A stretch of 64,000 nucleotides of DNA from an uncultured Lachnospiraceae bacterium (GCA_910578175.1 CAJTPF010000003.1:91595-155594); one strand, 5' to 3'; shown: positions 16,184-25,220, counted from the stretch's first letter. Numbers and translations: made by a program. Notes: generated by a model not told the origin, from the sequence alone.

Positions 16184-17260
16184 TTAATCTCCAAAACTAA
16201 TGCCTACAAGTTTGGCTTCATTAATAATGGAAGCATCCGGATTCACCATTTTAAGTTTGCCGGCAACTTCTTCCAAAGGCACTTTTACGATCTCACCATT
16301 TCTCATACCCACCATATAACCATAATCTTTATGCAGGATCAGTTTTGCCGCCGCTGCGCCGAATCTGGTAGATAATACGCGGTCGTATGCACATGGGCTT
16401 CCGCCTCTCTGTGTGTGTCCGGGTATCGTTACCCTGATTTCCTGACCGGTCTTTTCTTCTATCTTGGCGCCGATCTCATAGGAAACCGACGGATATTTTT
16501 TCGCCGCCTGCGCTCTTTTTTCTTTTAATTTCTTCTTCGGCAACGCCGCATCTTCTTTGGATATGGCCCCTTCCGCCACTGCCAGTATGGAAAAACTTTT
16601 GCCTTCCCTGGTTCTTTTCTCAATGGCTTCCACTACTTTATCGATATCATACGGAATCTCCGGCAGTAAAATGATATCCGCTCCGCTGGCAATTCCTGCA
16701 TGCAGCGTCAGCCAGCCCACCTTGTGTCCCATTACTTCCACTATAAATACCCGTCCATGGGAAGCCGCAGTGGTATGAATACAGTCTATGGCGTTGGAAG
16801 CGATATTCACTGCGCTCTGGAAACCAAAGGTAATATCTGTTCCCCAAATATCATTATCAATGGTTTTCGGCAAAGTGACTACATTTAACCCCTCTTCCCG
16901 CAGCAGATTGGCCGTCTTATGGGTTCCGTTTCCGCCTAAGATGACCAGACATTCCAGTCCCAGTTTTTTATAATTGTCTTTCATGGCCTTCACCTTATCC
17001 AACCCGTTGGCATCCGGCGTACGCATTAGTTTAAAAGGCTGTCTGGAAGTACCGATTATGGTTCCGCCCTCTGTCAGTATTCCCGAGAAATCTCTGGTTT
17101 CCATTTTTCTGTAATTTCCGTAGATCAGACCTTTGTATCCCTCCAAAAATCCTATGATCTCCACATCTTTCAGATTTTCATACAGGGATTTTGCCACGCC
17201 TCTCATGGAAGCGTTCAGGCTCTGACAGTCGCCGCCGCTTGTTAACATACCAATTCTCAT
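16184..17260 (-). CDS. pfkA: 6-phosphofructokinase
   Basis: A 358-residue phosphofructokinase. MLTSGGDCQSLNA replaces the usual GGDAPGMNA loop. GGNGTHKTA holds the residue-104 position as Gly, which indicates ATP use, while the next signature is PKTIDND with Lys at position 124. PGHTQRGGSP closes the active site. The Gly/Lys combination is typical of the plant-like and trypanosome-like ATP enzymes and differs from the Gly/Gly E. coli type. The enzyme makes fructose 1,6-bisphosphate in glycolysis. ATG at 17260 has AAAGGTGG upstream; the longer frame overlaps the SRP RNA and is rejected. Its place between the SRP RNA and dnaX is notable. Confidence 0.94.
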   Translation of the reverse strand: MRIGMLTSGGDCQSLNASMRGVAKSLYENLKDVEIIGFLEGYKGLIYGNYRKMETRDFSGILTEGGTIIGTSRQPFKLMRTPDANGLDKVKAMKDNYKKLGLECLVILGGNGTHKTANLLREEGLNVVTLPKTIDNDIWGTDITFGFQSAVNIASNAIDCIHTTAASHGRVFIVEVMGHKVGWLTLHAGIASGADIILLPEIPYDIDKVVEAIEKRTREGKSFSILAVAEGAISKEDAALPKKKLKEKRAQAAKKYPSVSYEIGAKIEEKTGQEIRVTIPGHTQRGGSPCAYDRVLSTRFGAAAAKLILHKDYGYMVGMRNGEIVKVPLEEVAGKLKMVNPDASIINEAKLVGISFGD

Positions 17261-17292
17261 AGAAATACCACCTTTCCTATTATTCATTTTAG

Positions 17293-17328
17293 TAAAAAAC
17301 CACTTTAAACATGACTGTCTAAAGTGGC
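17293..17328 (-). terminator. Terminator of the SRP RNA gene
   Basis: On the minus strand CCACTTTA pairs with TAAAGTGG and is followed by six T. It lies just after the SRP RNA 3' end and before pfkA. Confidence 0.85.
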
Positions 17329-17343
17329 AGATATATCTTTTAA

Positions 17344-17615
17344 ATCCGTGCATTCTGCTTTGTATACAGCTCATAAGCGTTACCTCTACAGTTAACTCGG
17401 CCCAGGCTGCCTCACGTCACACAGGAGGTTCTATTTAGTGCTGCTTCATTCCTGACCTGACACGATTCATAGATTCCTGTTGCGTAAGACCTGAACGTCA
17501 ACGCCACTTATAAAGGGCAGCCCTACAAGATATATCCGACACAGAACATCACCCCTGCTAGAGCGGATTGCAGGTATAGGGCACCGCTATCTCCCCGGCT
17601 AGCACGGAAGCTTTC
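17344..17615 (-). ncRNA. ffs: Signal recognition particle RNA, large Bacillus type
   Basis: Minus-strand sequence shows the conserved 5' part (GCCGGGGAGATAGCGGTGCC and CTGCAATCCGCTCTAGCAGG), the internal TTGACGTTCAGGTC segment, and the helix 8 core GTGTCAGGTC...GAAGCAGCACTAA that binds Ffh. The end segment is CAGCCTGGGCCGAGTTAACTG. CCGTGC near the 5' end pairs with GCACGG near the 3' end. The length of about 270 nt matches the Alu-domain-containing SRP RNA of Gram-positive bacteria. In the SRP core a GGAAT tetraloop-like sequence replaces the more usual GGAAG. The ends are approximate. Confidence 0.95.
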
Positions 17616-17638
17616 TAACATATTTAAAATGCCCTTAA

Positions 17639-17667
17639 AGTATAACTAAAATATAGGGAAAAGTCAA
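17639..17667 (-). promoter_or_regulatory. SRP RNA promoter
   Basis: On the minus strand, -35 TTGACT (17667-17662), 17-bp spacer, -10 TATACT (17644-17639). It is near consensus and placed to start transcription about 15 bp before the SRP RNA 5' end. Confidence 0.8.
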
Positions 17668-17692
17668 GGTATAGTGACGGAATTGTAACACT

Positions 17693-18184
17693 TTATTTCT
17701 TTGATTCCCGAAGCCTTTTAAAAAATCCGCTGAGCATCCGGCTGCATTCCTCTTCCATCAGTCCCCTGTCTATTTCTACCTGATGATTAAACTGTCTGAT
17801 ATCCAAAAGGTTCAACACGGAACCCGCACACCCTGCCTTTGGATTCATACAGGCTATATAAACTTTTTTTATGCGGGACTGTACGATTGCCCCCGCACAC
17901 ATCTGACATGGTTCCAGGGTAATATACATCTCGCAATCCTCCAGACGCCAGTCCCCCAGTTTCTTAGACGCCTTTCGTATGGCATTTAACTCGGCATGGG
18001 ACAGGGTATTTTTGTCTATATTTCTCCGGTTATATCCCCGGGCAATGATCTTATCTTCGCTTACGATCACACAGCCGATCGGTACTTCATTTAACAGCTC
18101 TGCTTTCCTTGCCTGTTTTATGGCTTCCTTCATATATTTTATCTTCCCGGTTCCGGAATATACTGTTCTTTCTTTATCTTGCAT
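17693..18184 (-). CDS. tadA: tRNA-specific adenosine deaminase
   Basis: About 163 residues with the deaminase zinc site: HAELNAI (HAE, ligand His and catalytic Glu) and EPCQMCAGAI (PCxxC), plus the N-terminal EVPIGCVIV strand. TadA converts A34 to inosine in tRNA-Arg(ACG). The C-terminal LLDIRQFNHQVEI and SRMLSGFFKRLR segments are typical of TadA. The start is uncertain: ATG codons at 18184 and 18196 and a TTG at 18229 are in frame, none with a good ribosome site. I chose 18184 because the length then fits the family and the palindrome at 18201-18220 falls outside the gene. Confidence 0.92.
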   Translation of the reverse strand: MQDKERTVYSGTGKIKYMKEAIKQARKAELLNEVPIGCVIVSEDKIIARGYNRRNIDKNTLSHAELNAIRKASKKLGDWRLEDCEMYITLEPCQMCAGAIVQSRIKKVYIACMNPKAGCAGSVLNLLDIRQFNHQVEIDRGLMEEECSRMLSGFFKRLRESKK

Positions 18185-18200
18185 CTTTATTACCATATCT

Positions 18201-18220
18201 ATCACAGAACAGTCTGTGAT
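18201..18220. repeat. Short perfect inverted repeat before tadA
   Basis: ATCACAGA and TCTGTGAT flank a four-base loop. It lies in the 5' leader of the tadA transcript or at its extreme N-terminus, and could be an operator or a translation-modulating hairpin. Confidence 0.45.
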
Positions 18221-18345
18221 ACCGCCCAAATAATCAGACCGAAAGAAGGGCTTGTCTTTACCTTTCTCTTTAAATTTCTTCCGGCCCGGTCTCTCTGCAT
18301 CTCCTGGTCTTCCTTTGATCGTGTCATCCGACCTTTTAAATAAAT

Positions 18346-18375
18346 ATTATATCATACAATATTTTCACCACACAA
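18346..18375 (-). promoter_or_regulatory. Candidate tadA promoter
   Basis: On the minus strand, -35 TTGTGT (18375-18370), 18-bp spacer, -10 TATAAT (18351-18346). It implies a leader of about 150 nt. Confidence 0.5.
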
Positions 18376-18386
18376 GAATTATTTCA

Positions 18387-18415
18387 TTGCCGTTTTTATC
18401 GCAGAATAGTATAAT
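18387..18415 (+). promoter_or_regulatory. Candidate promoter of the acetyltransferase gene
   Basis: -35 TTGCCG (18387-18392), 17-bp spacer, -10 TATAAT (18410-18415), 35 bp before the GTG start at 18451. Confidence 0.6.
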
Positions 18416-18450
18416 AGCGGTACAGGAATAAATTACATTGGAGGAATTCT

Positions 18451-19005
18451 GTGAATTTTCTTTACGAAACGCCACGTTTACATCTTAAAGTACTAAATGA
18501 AAATCATGCGGCGGATGTGCTGGATTTTCTTCAAAAAAATAAGGCTTTCTTTGAGCCCTTTGAAGCCCAAAAAAAGCCTTCTTATTATACGTTATCCTAT
18601 CAGACTGAAAATCTGAAAGCAGAATATAATGCCTTTTTAAAAACAAAATATGTTCGATTTTATGTCTTCCGCAAAGATGCTCCGAATCAGATCATCGGCA
18701 CAATATCTTTCAGCAACCTGTTGGCATTTCCGTATTCCACAGCTACCCTCGGATATAAATTCGCCTTTGCACACCAGCATATGGGATACGCTACCGAAGC
18801 CGTAGCCGCCGCCTGCCATGCTATGTTCAAAGATGCCTGCTTTCACAGGCTTGAAGCTTTTGTACTTCCAGACAACCTGCCTTCCTGTCATGTTCTGGAA
18901 CGGATCGGATTTGACTTAGAAGGTCTGTGTCGCGGCGCCATCAATATAAACGGAATCTACCGGGACCATTATAAATTTGCTCTGCTTAATTCTTTACAAT
19001 CCTGA
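18451..19005 (+). CDS. GNAT-family N-acetyltransferase (RimJ/RimL-like)
   Basis: A 184-residue protein starting at GTG with GGAGG seven bases upstream. RimJ/L-like features are ETPRLHLKVLNENHA at the N-terminus, IIGTISFSNL, LGYKFAFAHQHMGYATEAV (acetyl-CoA-binding turn, about 108-126) and RLEAFVLPDNLPSCHVLERIGF near 135-156. Such enzymes acetylate protein N-termini, ribosomal proteins or small amines using acetyl-CoA; the substrate here is unknown. It is one of few plus-strand genes in the first half of the window and appears to be monocistronic. Confidence 0.88.
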   Translation: MNFLYETPRLHLKVLNENHAADVLDFLQKNKAFFEPFEAQKKPSYYTLSYQTENLKAEYNAFLKTKYVRFYVFRKDAPNQIIGTISFSNLLAFPYSTATLGYKFAFAHQHMGYATEAVAAACHAMFKDACFHRLEAFVLPDNLPSCHVLERIGFDLEGLCRGAININGIYRDHYKFALLNSLQS

Positions 19006-19015
19006 CTGAATCCGG

Positions 19016-20101
19016 TTATAATCCGAAGTTTTCAATTGCATCTTTTCCAATGGGAACTCTTGTATCCATACTCTTTAATACATCATATATCTGAATGGTA
19101 TTATAGATGTTGCTGTCTTCCAAATCATATATTCTGTTATTATGAAATCCCAATACCATAGGTCTTAAGATATCATTCTGATTCTCCCGGATGACCAGCC
19201 CTCTTTCCCCGCTGGTAAGTTCCACACACACACCGGGATTCAGAATATTTATGCCTCTTAGCAAACCTCCTACCATTCTGGCTTCAAATTTATCTTTGTG
19301 ATTGATCAGATACCGTACGGTCGCCACATCCGAATAAGGTTCTCCCGTCAGACCCATGGAAGTCATGGAATCAAACACATCCGCTACCCGTAATACCCTC
19401 GTTCCATCCAGGATCTTTGCTTCCGGTTTATTCTTGCCGGAGATTTCCCGTATATTCTGGGCAATCATAATCCTCGTCAGGGACGGAATATCAAAGTCCT
19501 GCTGTATCAGTTCATTTCCGTCAATTTCACACTTACTTACCACGTAAGCATCTTCTTCTGAAAGCTTCGCACCCTTTTTCAATATTTCCACTGGTATCAT
19601 CGCTTTGCCGATTTCGTGCAGCAAAGCGGCAGTCACAATATTAATCTGTTCCATATACGACATATTTAACTGGGCAGAAATGATCGCTGAAAGTATCGCC
19701 ACATTCAGGGAATGTTTATAGACATAATCTTCCGGACTCCTCAGAGATTTCAGGAAATTAATCTTATGATTTGATTTTCCGTAATTGCTGATGATTTTGG
19801 ATGATAACTGCTCTACTTTCTTTGCTCCCTTATGGTCAATGATCAGATCCAACTGTTCCTTCAGTGCAAGAACAGACATAGCCTGGAAACGTTCAAACTC
19901 CCGGTCTTCCTCCGACATCTCCTGAGCCGGCTCTGTGGGCTCTAAAATATAAACACCGAGAAGTCCGAAGTTTTTAATACTGTTTACACCCTGTCTCGTC
20001 AGCTTCGTATTGATATCATACAGCAATACGCCTGACTTATTATATACCGGACGTCCTAACCGCATACCTTTTTTTAATTCTTCATTTCTTATGAATTTCA
20101 T
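19016..20101 (-). CDS. Degenerate HD-GYP-type protein, probably catalytically inactive
   Basis: A 361-residue protein with an N-terminal segment like that of HD-GYP cyclic-di-GMP phosphodiesterases (MRLGRPVYNKSGVLLYD) and an HD-like helical domain from about 120. Key residues are lost. The HD dyad reads LLHEIGK (Glu for Asp), the usual HPxxGYE reads CEIDGNE, and the HHExxDGxGYP stretch is replaced by AQNIREISGKNKP. The LRVADVFDSMTS segment is kept. It may bind a ligand without cleaving it, or act as a signalling scaffold. It starts with AAAGGAGG upstream. The family fold is clear; the loss of activity is inferred from the residues. Confidence 0.75.
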   Translation of the reverse strand: MKFIRNEELKKGMRLGRPVYNKSGVLLYDINTKLTRQGVNSIKNFGLLGVYILEPTEPAQEMSEEDREFERFQAMSVLALKEQLDLIIDHKGAKKVEQLSSKIISNYGKSNHKINFLKSLRSPEDYVYKHSLNVAILSAIISAQLNMSYMEQINIVTAALLHEIGKAMIPVEILKKGAKLSEEDAYVVSKCEIDGNELIQQDFDIPSLTRIMIAQNIREISGKNKPEAKILDGTRVLRVADVFDSMTSMGLTGEPYSDVATVRYLINHKDKFEARMVGGLLRGINILNPGVCVELTSGERGLVIRENQNDILRPMVLGFHNNRIYDLEDSNIYNTIQIYDVLKSMDTRVPIGKDAIENFGL

Positions 20102-20153
20102 GGTTATGAATAACCTCCTTTGTCCCGATCCATAAAATTTTCTGTTTCGTTTG

Positions 20154-21350
20154 TTACAAATACATGCACCAATATCCGAAATTCATCGTTCCGTTTCTTC
20201 TATTTCCTTCAAATTCCGTAAATCCAAACATTCTGGCCATCGTCTGCTCTTTCTGATGATACAGGCCCGGTACCCCGATAAGATATCTTTTTGTGCCGTT
20301 CATAATCTTTTCACAGAGAATCAGATATCTGTAATTATAATATCCATGCAGCATAAAACTGTTATTACAAAGCTGCCAGTATTTCTTCGGCAGATAAGAA
20401 ATATCATGAGGTGTTATCTTAATACATTCCCCATCTATTTCGTTTAATCTGACTTTCGGATAACATCCTGAAAGAACCTGGAAAAAATTCTTTTCTTCGT
20501 TCTTTTCATTTTCTACTTTTTCAGAATCCGGAGCCGCCATATCACAGCAGCCGGCTGATTCCTGTCTGTCACCCTGTTTTTTCATAGTTTCCGTATTGTC
20601 GGATATTTCCGGCTCATTTACGGCGCTGGCGGCCACAGGCTCCGTCTTCTCCGACTCTGTTTCCCTTAACTCCTGTTCTGTCAGTTCATTTGCCGGCGGC
20701 TCCTGATCTCTCCCAATCGCTGCTGCCTGACTTTCTATCTTAGTTTCAGATTCTGCTTCCGATATGTGCACCGGCAATTCTTCTGCTGATTCCCTGATCA
20801 TCTGATTTAAAGATACATCTGCTACCTTCTCATATTCCTCTTCTCCGATATATGCCACATGCAGTTCCGAATTCCGATTATGTAGTATATTTTCGATTTT
20901 TCCGGTTTTTATGCCCGTATCACGAATCGGTTCTTCGTTTTGAAATGCTTCAACCTCAATAGGTATATCGTCCCATTCAGACGCATAAATAAGATTTAAC
21001 GACTTTTTATTTTTAAAAAAAGCCGGGCTGCAGATAAAAATTCCGGATAACCTTTCCAGTTCTCCACCAAACAGATCGAGATTCCTGTTTATCTTTATCA
21101 TGCTGCTGCCCTTCACTATCCTCATCTGCTCTAAATAATATTTATTTATTGCTGACTGGTTCCGGCTGAAAAAATAGACTTCCATCATATTGTCATCCGT
21201 CTCATTCAGAAGCTCTTCTGCAAACCGAACGGAAAGACTGATCCTGCATACTCCGTTTCTGGATTCTATTTTTGCAAATCCGGCGTTTTTCCCCTTTACT
21301 CCTTTTTCATATGAATATATATATGAAATAAGCCTCTTATATTCCCCCAT
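20154..21350 (-). CDS. Conserved Lachnospiraceae-type protein of unknown function
   Basis: A 398-residue soluble protein with no signal peptide. An N-terminal domain (about 1-150) begins YKRLISYIYSYEKGVKGKNAG, which I associate with uncharacterised Lachnospiraceae proteins (possibly DUF6128, unverified). A Glu/Thr-rich linker follows (about 175-290), then a C-terminal domain (300-398) with LPKKYWQLCNNSFMLHGYYNY, LIGVPGLYHQKEQ and MARMFGFTEF, ending in GYWCMYL. It sits 52 bp upstream of the degenerate HD-GYP gene, in the same direction. Function cannot be assigned. Confidence 0.6.
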   Translation of the reverse strand: MGEYKRLISYIYSYEKGVKGKNAGFAKIESRNGVCRISLSVRFAEELLNETDDNMMEVYFFSRNQSAINKYYLEQMRIVKGSSMIKINRNLDLFGGELERLSGIFICSPAFFKNKKSLNLIYASEWDDIPIEVEAFQNEEPIRDTGIKTGKIENILHNRNSELHVAYIGEEEYEKVADVSLNQMIRESAEELPVHISEAESETKIESQAAAIGRDQEPPANELTEQELRETESEKTEPVAASAVNEPEISDNTETMKKQGDRQESAGCCDMAAPDSEKVENEKNEEKNFFQVLSGCYPKVRLNEIDGECIKITPHDISYLPKKYWQLCNNSFMLHGYYNYRYLILCEKIMNGTKRYLIGVPGLYHQKEQTMARMFGFTEFEGNRRNGTMNFGYWCMYL

Positions 21351-21422
21351 CTGACTAATCCCCTTTCAATCACTTCATAAGCCGCCTTTTTAATTCATTC
21401 TATGTGTAACCGAAAGGATATA

Positions 21423-22286
21423 TTACAACTGATTCAGTTCATCTGAGAATTTTGCAAATTGTTCCAGCGTCAGCGCTTCTCCTCTTACGTTCTCCTTTTG
21501 CCCGATCTTTGCCAGCGCCGCCCCAATCTGTTCTTTGGTATAAGATAGACCGGAAGCATTATTTAAACTGTTCATCATCGTCTTTCTCCTCTGATTAAAG
21601 GAAGCCCGGATAATCTTAAACAACAGTTCTTCATTATTCACGACAATCGGTGGAATCTGATACCGGCTCAGCCGGACGACTGCAGACCCCACATTTGGTC
21701 TTGGCATAAAACAATTTGGCGGGACTATGGCTACGATTTCCGGTCTGGCATAATACTGTACGGCCAGAGACAGAGCACCGTAATCCTTGGTTCCCGGCCC
21801 TGCTTTCATTCTGTCCGCAACTTCCTTTTGCACCATGACCGTTATACTGTCTAACGGTACTTTACTTTCAAACAAACCCATGATAATAGGCGTTGTGATA
21901 TAATATGGCAGATTTGCCACTACTTTTATTGGTTTTCCGTTATTTTTTTCCTGTACAAGACGGTTAATATCCACTTTCAGAATGTCTTCATTCAGTACGC
22001 TTACATTGGAGTATCCGCTTAAGGTTTCTTTCAGAATCGGAATCAATGCCCGGTCTATTTCTACAGCAACTACTTCTCCTGCATTTTCACACAGATACTG
22101 GGTCATGGTACCAATGCCCGGTCCTATTTCCAACACCATATCCTCTTTGGTAATACCGGCTTCCTTAATAATCTTATCTAACACATGCGTATCGATCAAA
22201 AAGTTTTGTCCAAATTTTTTCTGAAAATGAAAATTATATTTTTGTAGAATTTCTATTGTATTTTTCGGTATTCCTAAAGAAGCCAT
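21423..22286 (-). CDS. rsmA: 16S rRNA (adenine1518-N6/adenine1519-N6)-dimethyltransferase
   Basis: A 287-residue KsgA/RsmA methyltransferase. Motifs are KFGQNFLID at the N-terminus, the SAM-binding EIGPGIGTMTQYL, the catalytic NLPYYITTPI (motif IV), and PRPNVGSAVVRL followed by FNQRRKTMMNSL in the C-terminal domain. It dimethylates two adenines in helix 45 of 16S rRNA during 30S maturation. It begins one base after the tatD stop with a TTAGGAG site, within a metG-tatD-rsmA cluster that is conserved in Firmicutes. Confidence 0.97.
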   Translation of the reverse strand: MASLGIPKNTIEILQKYNFHFQKKFGQNFLIDTHVLDKIIKEAGITKEDMVLEIGPGIGTMTQYLCENAGEVVAVEIDRALIPILKETLSGYSNVSVLNEDILKVDINRLVQEKNNGKPIKVVANLPYYITTPIIMGLFESKVPLDSITVMVQKEVADRMKAGPGTKDYGALSLAVQYYARPEIVAIVPPNCFMPRPNVGSAVVRLSRYQIPPIVVNNEELLFKIIRASFNQRRKTMMNSLNNASGLSYTKEQIGAALAKIGQKENVRGEALTLEQFAKFSDELNQL

Positions 22287-22287
22287 T

Positions 22288-23103
22288 TTATTCTCCTAAC
22301 TGCTTTCTCCCTAATTGATACATTTTCAATGCATTTTCACAGGTAATCCGGATAATGTCTTCCTTCTGTCTTCCCAATAATTCTGCCATCCGTTCGGCAA
22401 CATAATGAATTCTGGAAGAATCATTTCTTTTTCCCCGAAAAGGCTCCGGCGATAAATACGGACAATCTGTTTCAAGTACTATCCTGTTTAACGGTAGCGC
22501 CGCCACCGACTCCGCAAGTTTTTTTCCGTTGTTAAATGTAAGCACGCCTCCGACTCCGATATGATAACCCATCGCCGCATATTCTAACGCCAGTTCCCTG
22601 CTATATGAATAGCAATGAATCACACCGCCTGAAAGCCTGTCGGTATACTTCTTTATTATATCCATTGTATCTTTTGCCGCCTCCCGGCTGTGAATGATCA
22701 CTGGCATCTTCAGTTCCGCTGCCAGATCAAGCTGGGCCTCAAACCAGTATTTTTGTGTTTTTTCGTCTGGTTCCATAAAATGATAATCCAGACCGATTTC
22801 ACCAACGGCAACCGATTTATCTTTTAATGCCATTGATTTTAATTCCTGCAGTGAGTCTTTTTTCAATTCTCCGGTCTCATTTGGATGAACCCCCACTGCT
22901 GCATAGATAAAAGGATATCTTTCGGATAATTTTACGGACGAAGCAGATGAATCCAGGGAAGCGCCAACATTTACTATATATCCAATCCCCTGTCCGGCCA
23001 TGGATCGCAATAAAACTTCCCTGTCACAGTCAAACTGTTGGTCATCATAATGCGCATGGGTATCAAAAATCAAGTCTGTTCTGAATTTTGCCTCCTGTAT
23101 CAT
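22288..23103 (-). CDS. tatD: TatD-family metal-dependent DNase
   Basis: A 271-residue TIM-barrel hydrolase with metal ligands visible in FDTHAHYDDQQFD (HxH), GEIGLDYH, IIHSREA, HCYS and LETDCPYLSPEPFRGKRN. TatD proteins are Mg2+-dependent 3'-5' exonucleases linked to DNA repair and to D-Tyr-tRNA-like housekeeping in various hosts. It lies between metG and rsmA, the usual Gram-positive context. Confidence 0.95.
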   Translation of the reverse strand: MIQEAKFRTDLIFDTHAHYDDQQFDCDREVLLRSMAGQGIGYIVNVGASLDSSASSVKLSERYPFIYAAVGVHPNETGELKKDSLQELKSMALKDKSVAVGEIGLDYHFMEPDEKTQKYWFEAQLDLAAELKMPVIIHSREAAKDTMDIIKKYTDRLSGGVIHCYSYSRELALEYAAMGYHIGVGGVLTFNNGKKLAESVAALPLNRIVLETDCPYLSPEPFRGKRNDSSRIHYVAERMAELLGRQKEDIIRITCENALKMYQLGRKQLGE

Positions 23104-23151
23104 AGCATTTCTCCTATATCATCAATCAAATTTCTGTCTTCAGAATCTCTG

Positions 23152-25107
23152 TTAACAGATTTCTGAGCCTGCGATTATATCCTTATCCACAGTTAATACC
23201 GACAAGTGTCCCTCGTCATCTCCCGCTGCCAGAATCATTCCTTCCGACAGAAGGCCGCATAACTTAACAGGTTTCAGATTTGTAATGACTGCTACTTTTT
23301 TACCAACCATTTCTTCCGGCGTATAGTGTAAGGCAATTCCGGATACGATCTGCCTTACCTCGGAACCGATCCGAATCTGGGATACCAAAAGCTTCTTGGC
23401 CTTCTTCACCCTCTCACATTGCAGTATCTCACCGACTCTTAACTGAACCCTGTCAAAATCATCCAGTGTGATCTCTTCTTTCGGCTCTACTTCCGGATAT
23501 TTCGGCTCCTCTGTTTTTTCTTTCATCTGCTCTACTTTTTCCAGAATTTCATTTACGTCCTGTCTGGCAAATAAAATTTCCGGCGATCCGGTAACTTTTG
23601 ATCCTGAAACATATTTTCCAAAACTATCCATATCATCAAATTCTCTGCACGAAGCATTTAACTGGGATAATATTTTCTTTGATGTTTCCGGCATAAACGG
23701 TTCCAGCAAGCCTGCGCCTATACTGATACTTTCAACAAGATTATAAAGTACCGTAGCCAACCGGTCGGACTGGCTTTCATCCTTCGCCAATACCCATGGC
23801 ATTGTTTCATCTATATATTTATTGCATCTTTTAAACAATATAAATATTTCCGAAATCGCATCCGCCACCCGAAGCTTATTCATTTTTTCTTCCACTTTTT
23901 TCGGGGTTTCCAATACCGTTTTTTTCAGATCTTCATCGAATCCGTCTTCCCCTGAAGCACCTTTATCCGATACGACACCATCGAAATATTTATTTGACAT
24001 GGATACCGTCCGGTTCACAAGATTTCCCAGGGTATTTGCCAGGTCGGAATTCACCCGTTCCGTTACCAGTTCCCATGAAACGATACCGTCATTGTCAAAA
24101 GGCATTTCATGTAATACAAAATATCTGACGGCATCTACGCCAAATAATTCCACCAGGTCATCTGCATAAATAACATTTCCCTTTGATTTACTCATTTTCC
24201 CGTCATTCTGTATCAGCCATGGATGTCCAAACACCTGCTTCGGCAACGGAAGTCCCAACGCCATAAGCATGACCGGCCAGTAAATCGTATGAAACCTTAA
24301 GATATCTTTCCCGATCAGATGTAAATCTGCCGGCCAGAACTTTTCAAACAAATCTCCGCTGTTACCGTCCGCATCATATCCAAGACCGGTAATATAATTG
24401 GACAAAGCATCCACCCAGACATATACCACATGCTTTTCGTCAAAGGATACAGGTATCCCCCATTTAAAGGATGTTCTGGAAACGCATAAATCCTGTAAAC
24501 CCGGCAACAGAAAATTATTCATCATCTCATTTTTTCTGGATTCCGGCTGAATAAATTCAGGATGTGTATTGATATGCTCGATCAGACGGTCTGCATATTT
24601 GGAAAGCTTCAGGAAATATGCCTCTTCTCTTGCCGGCTGGCAATCACGTCCGCAATCCGGACATTTTCCATCCACAAGCTGCGATGTTGTAAAAAAAGAT
24701 TCACACGGGGTACAATACATTCCTTCATAATATCCCTTATAGATATCTCCCTGATCATATAATTTTTTAAATATTTTCTGGATCTGAAGTTCATGGTCCG
24801 GATCTGTGGTTCTGATAAACTTATCATAGGACGTATTCATCAAATCCCAGATATCCTTTATTTTTCCCGCCACGTCATCTACAAATTCCTTTGGTGTGAT
24901 ACCTGCCTCTTCTGCTTTTAATTCGATTTTTTGTCCATGCTCGTCCGTTCCTGTCTGAAAACGTACATCATATCCCTGTTTTCTCTTATACCTTACGATG
25001 CTGTCTGCCAGTACCACTTCATAAGTGTTTCCTATATGAGGTTTTCCCGAAGTATATGCGATCGCTGTTGTTAAATAATAAGGTTTGCCCTTGCATGTTT
25101 TACACAT
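23152..25107 (-). CDS. metG: Methionyl-tRNA synthetase
   Basis: A 651-residue class I synthetase. TTAIAYTSGKPHIGNTYE holds the HIGH-like motif (HIGN), the zinc knuckle is CTPCESFF...CPDCGRDC (about 147-171), and the KMSKS motif appears as KMSKSKGN near residue 310. After the anticodon-binding helical domain a C-terminal OB-fold tRNA-binding (EMAP-like) domain occupies about 548-651 (FDRVQLRVGEILQCERVKKA), giving a dimeric form. The start has GGAGATACGG upstream. Confidence 0.97.
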   Translation of the reverse strand: MCKTCKGKPYYLTTAIAYTSGKPHIGNTYEVVLADSIVRYKRKQGYDVRFQTGTDEHGQKIELKAEEAGITPKEFVDDVAGKIKDIWDLMNTSYDKFIRTTDPDHELQIQKIFKKLYDQGDIYKGYYEGMYCTPCESFFTTSQLVDGKCPDCGRDCQPAREEAYFLKLSKYADRLIEHINTHPEFIQPESRKNEMMNNFLLPGLQDLCVSRTSFKWGIPVSFDEKHVVYVWVDALSNYITGLGYDADGNSGDLFEKFWPADLHLIGKDILRFHTIYWPVMLMALGLPLPKQVFGHPWLIQNDGKMSKSKGNVIYADDLVELFGVDAVRYFVLHEMPFDNDGIVSWELVTERVNSDLANTLGNLVNRTVSMSNKYFDGVVSDKGASGEDGFDEDLKKTVLETPKKVEEKMNKLRVADAISEIFILFKRCNKYIDETMPWVLAKDESQSDRLATVLYNLVESISIGAGLLEPFMPETSKKILSQLNASCREFDDMDSFGKYVSGSKVTGSPEILFARQDVNEILEKVEQMKEKTEEPKYPEVEPKEEITLDDFDRVQLRVGEILQCERVKKAKKLLVSQIRIGSEVRQIVSGIALHYTPEEMVGKKVAVITNLKPVKLCGLLSEGMILAAGDDEGHLSVLTVDKDIIAGSEIC

Positions 25108-25171
25108 ATCCGTATCTCCTTTATTTCAATCTGATTTTTTCATTCTATACTATTCCTTTGACATTCCAAAA

Positions 25172-25220
25172 ACAAAAAATGCCATTTCACATTATATTAC
25201 CTTTAAATGCATTTTTTTTC
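25172..25220 (-). terminator. Possible terminator of the large exported protein gene
   Basis: On the minus strand AAAAAATGC pairs with GCATTTTTT around a long AT-rich loop, followed by a T-rich tail. It lies about 30 bp after the stop of the exported protein gene. Confidence 0.4.

Noticed and set aside
17261..17374. N-terminal extension of pfkA
   Set aside because: It covers the SRP RNA 3' end and its terminator, and the ribosome site lies just before ATG 17260.
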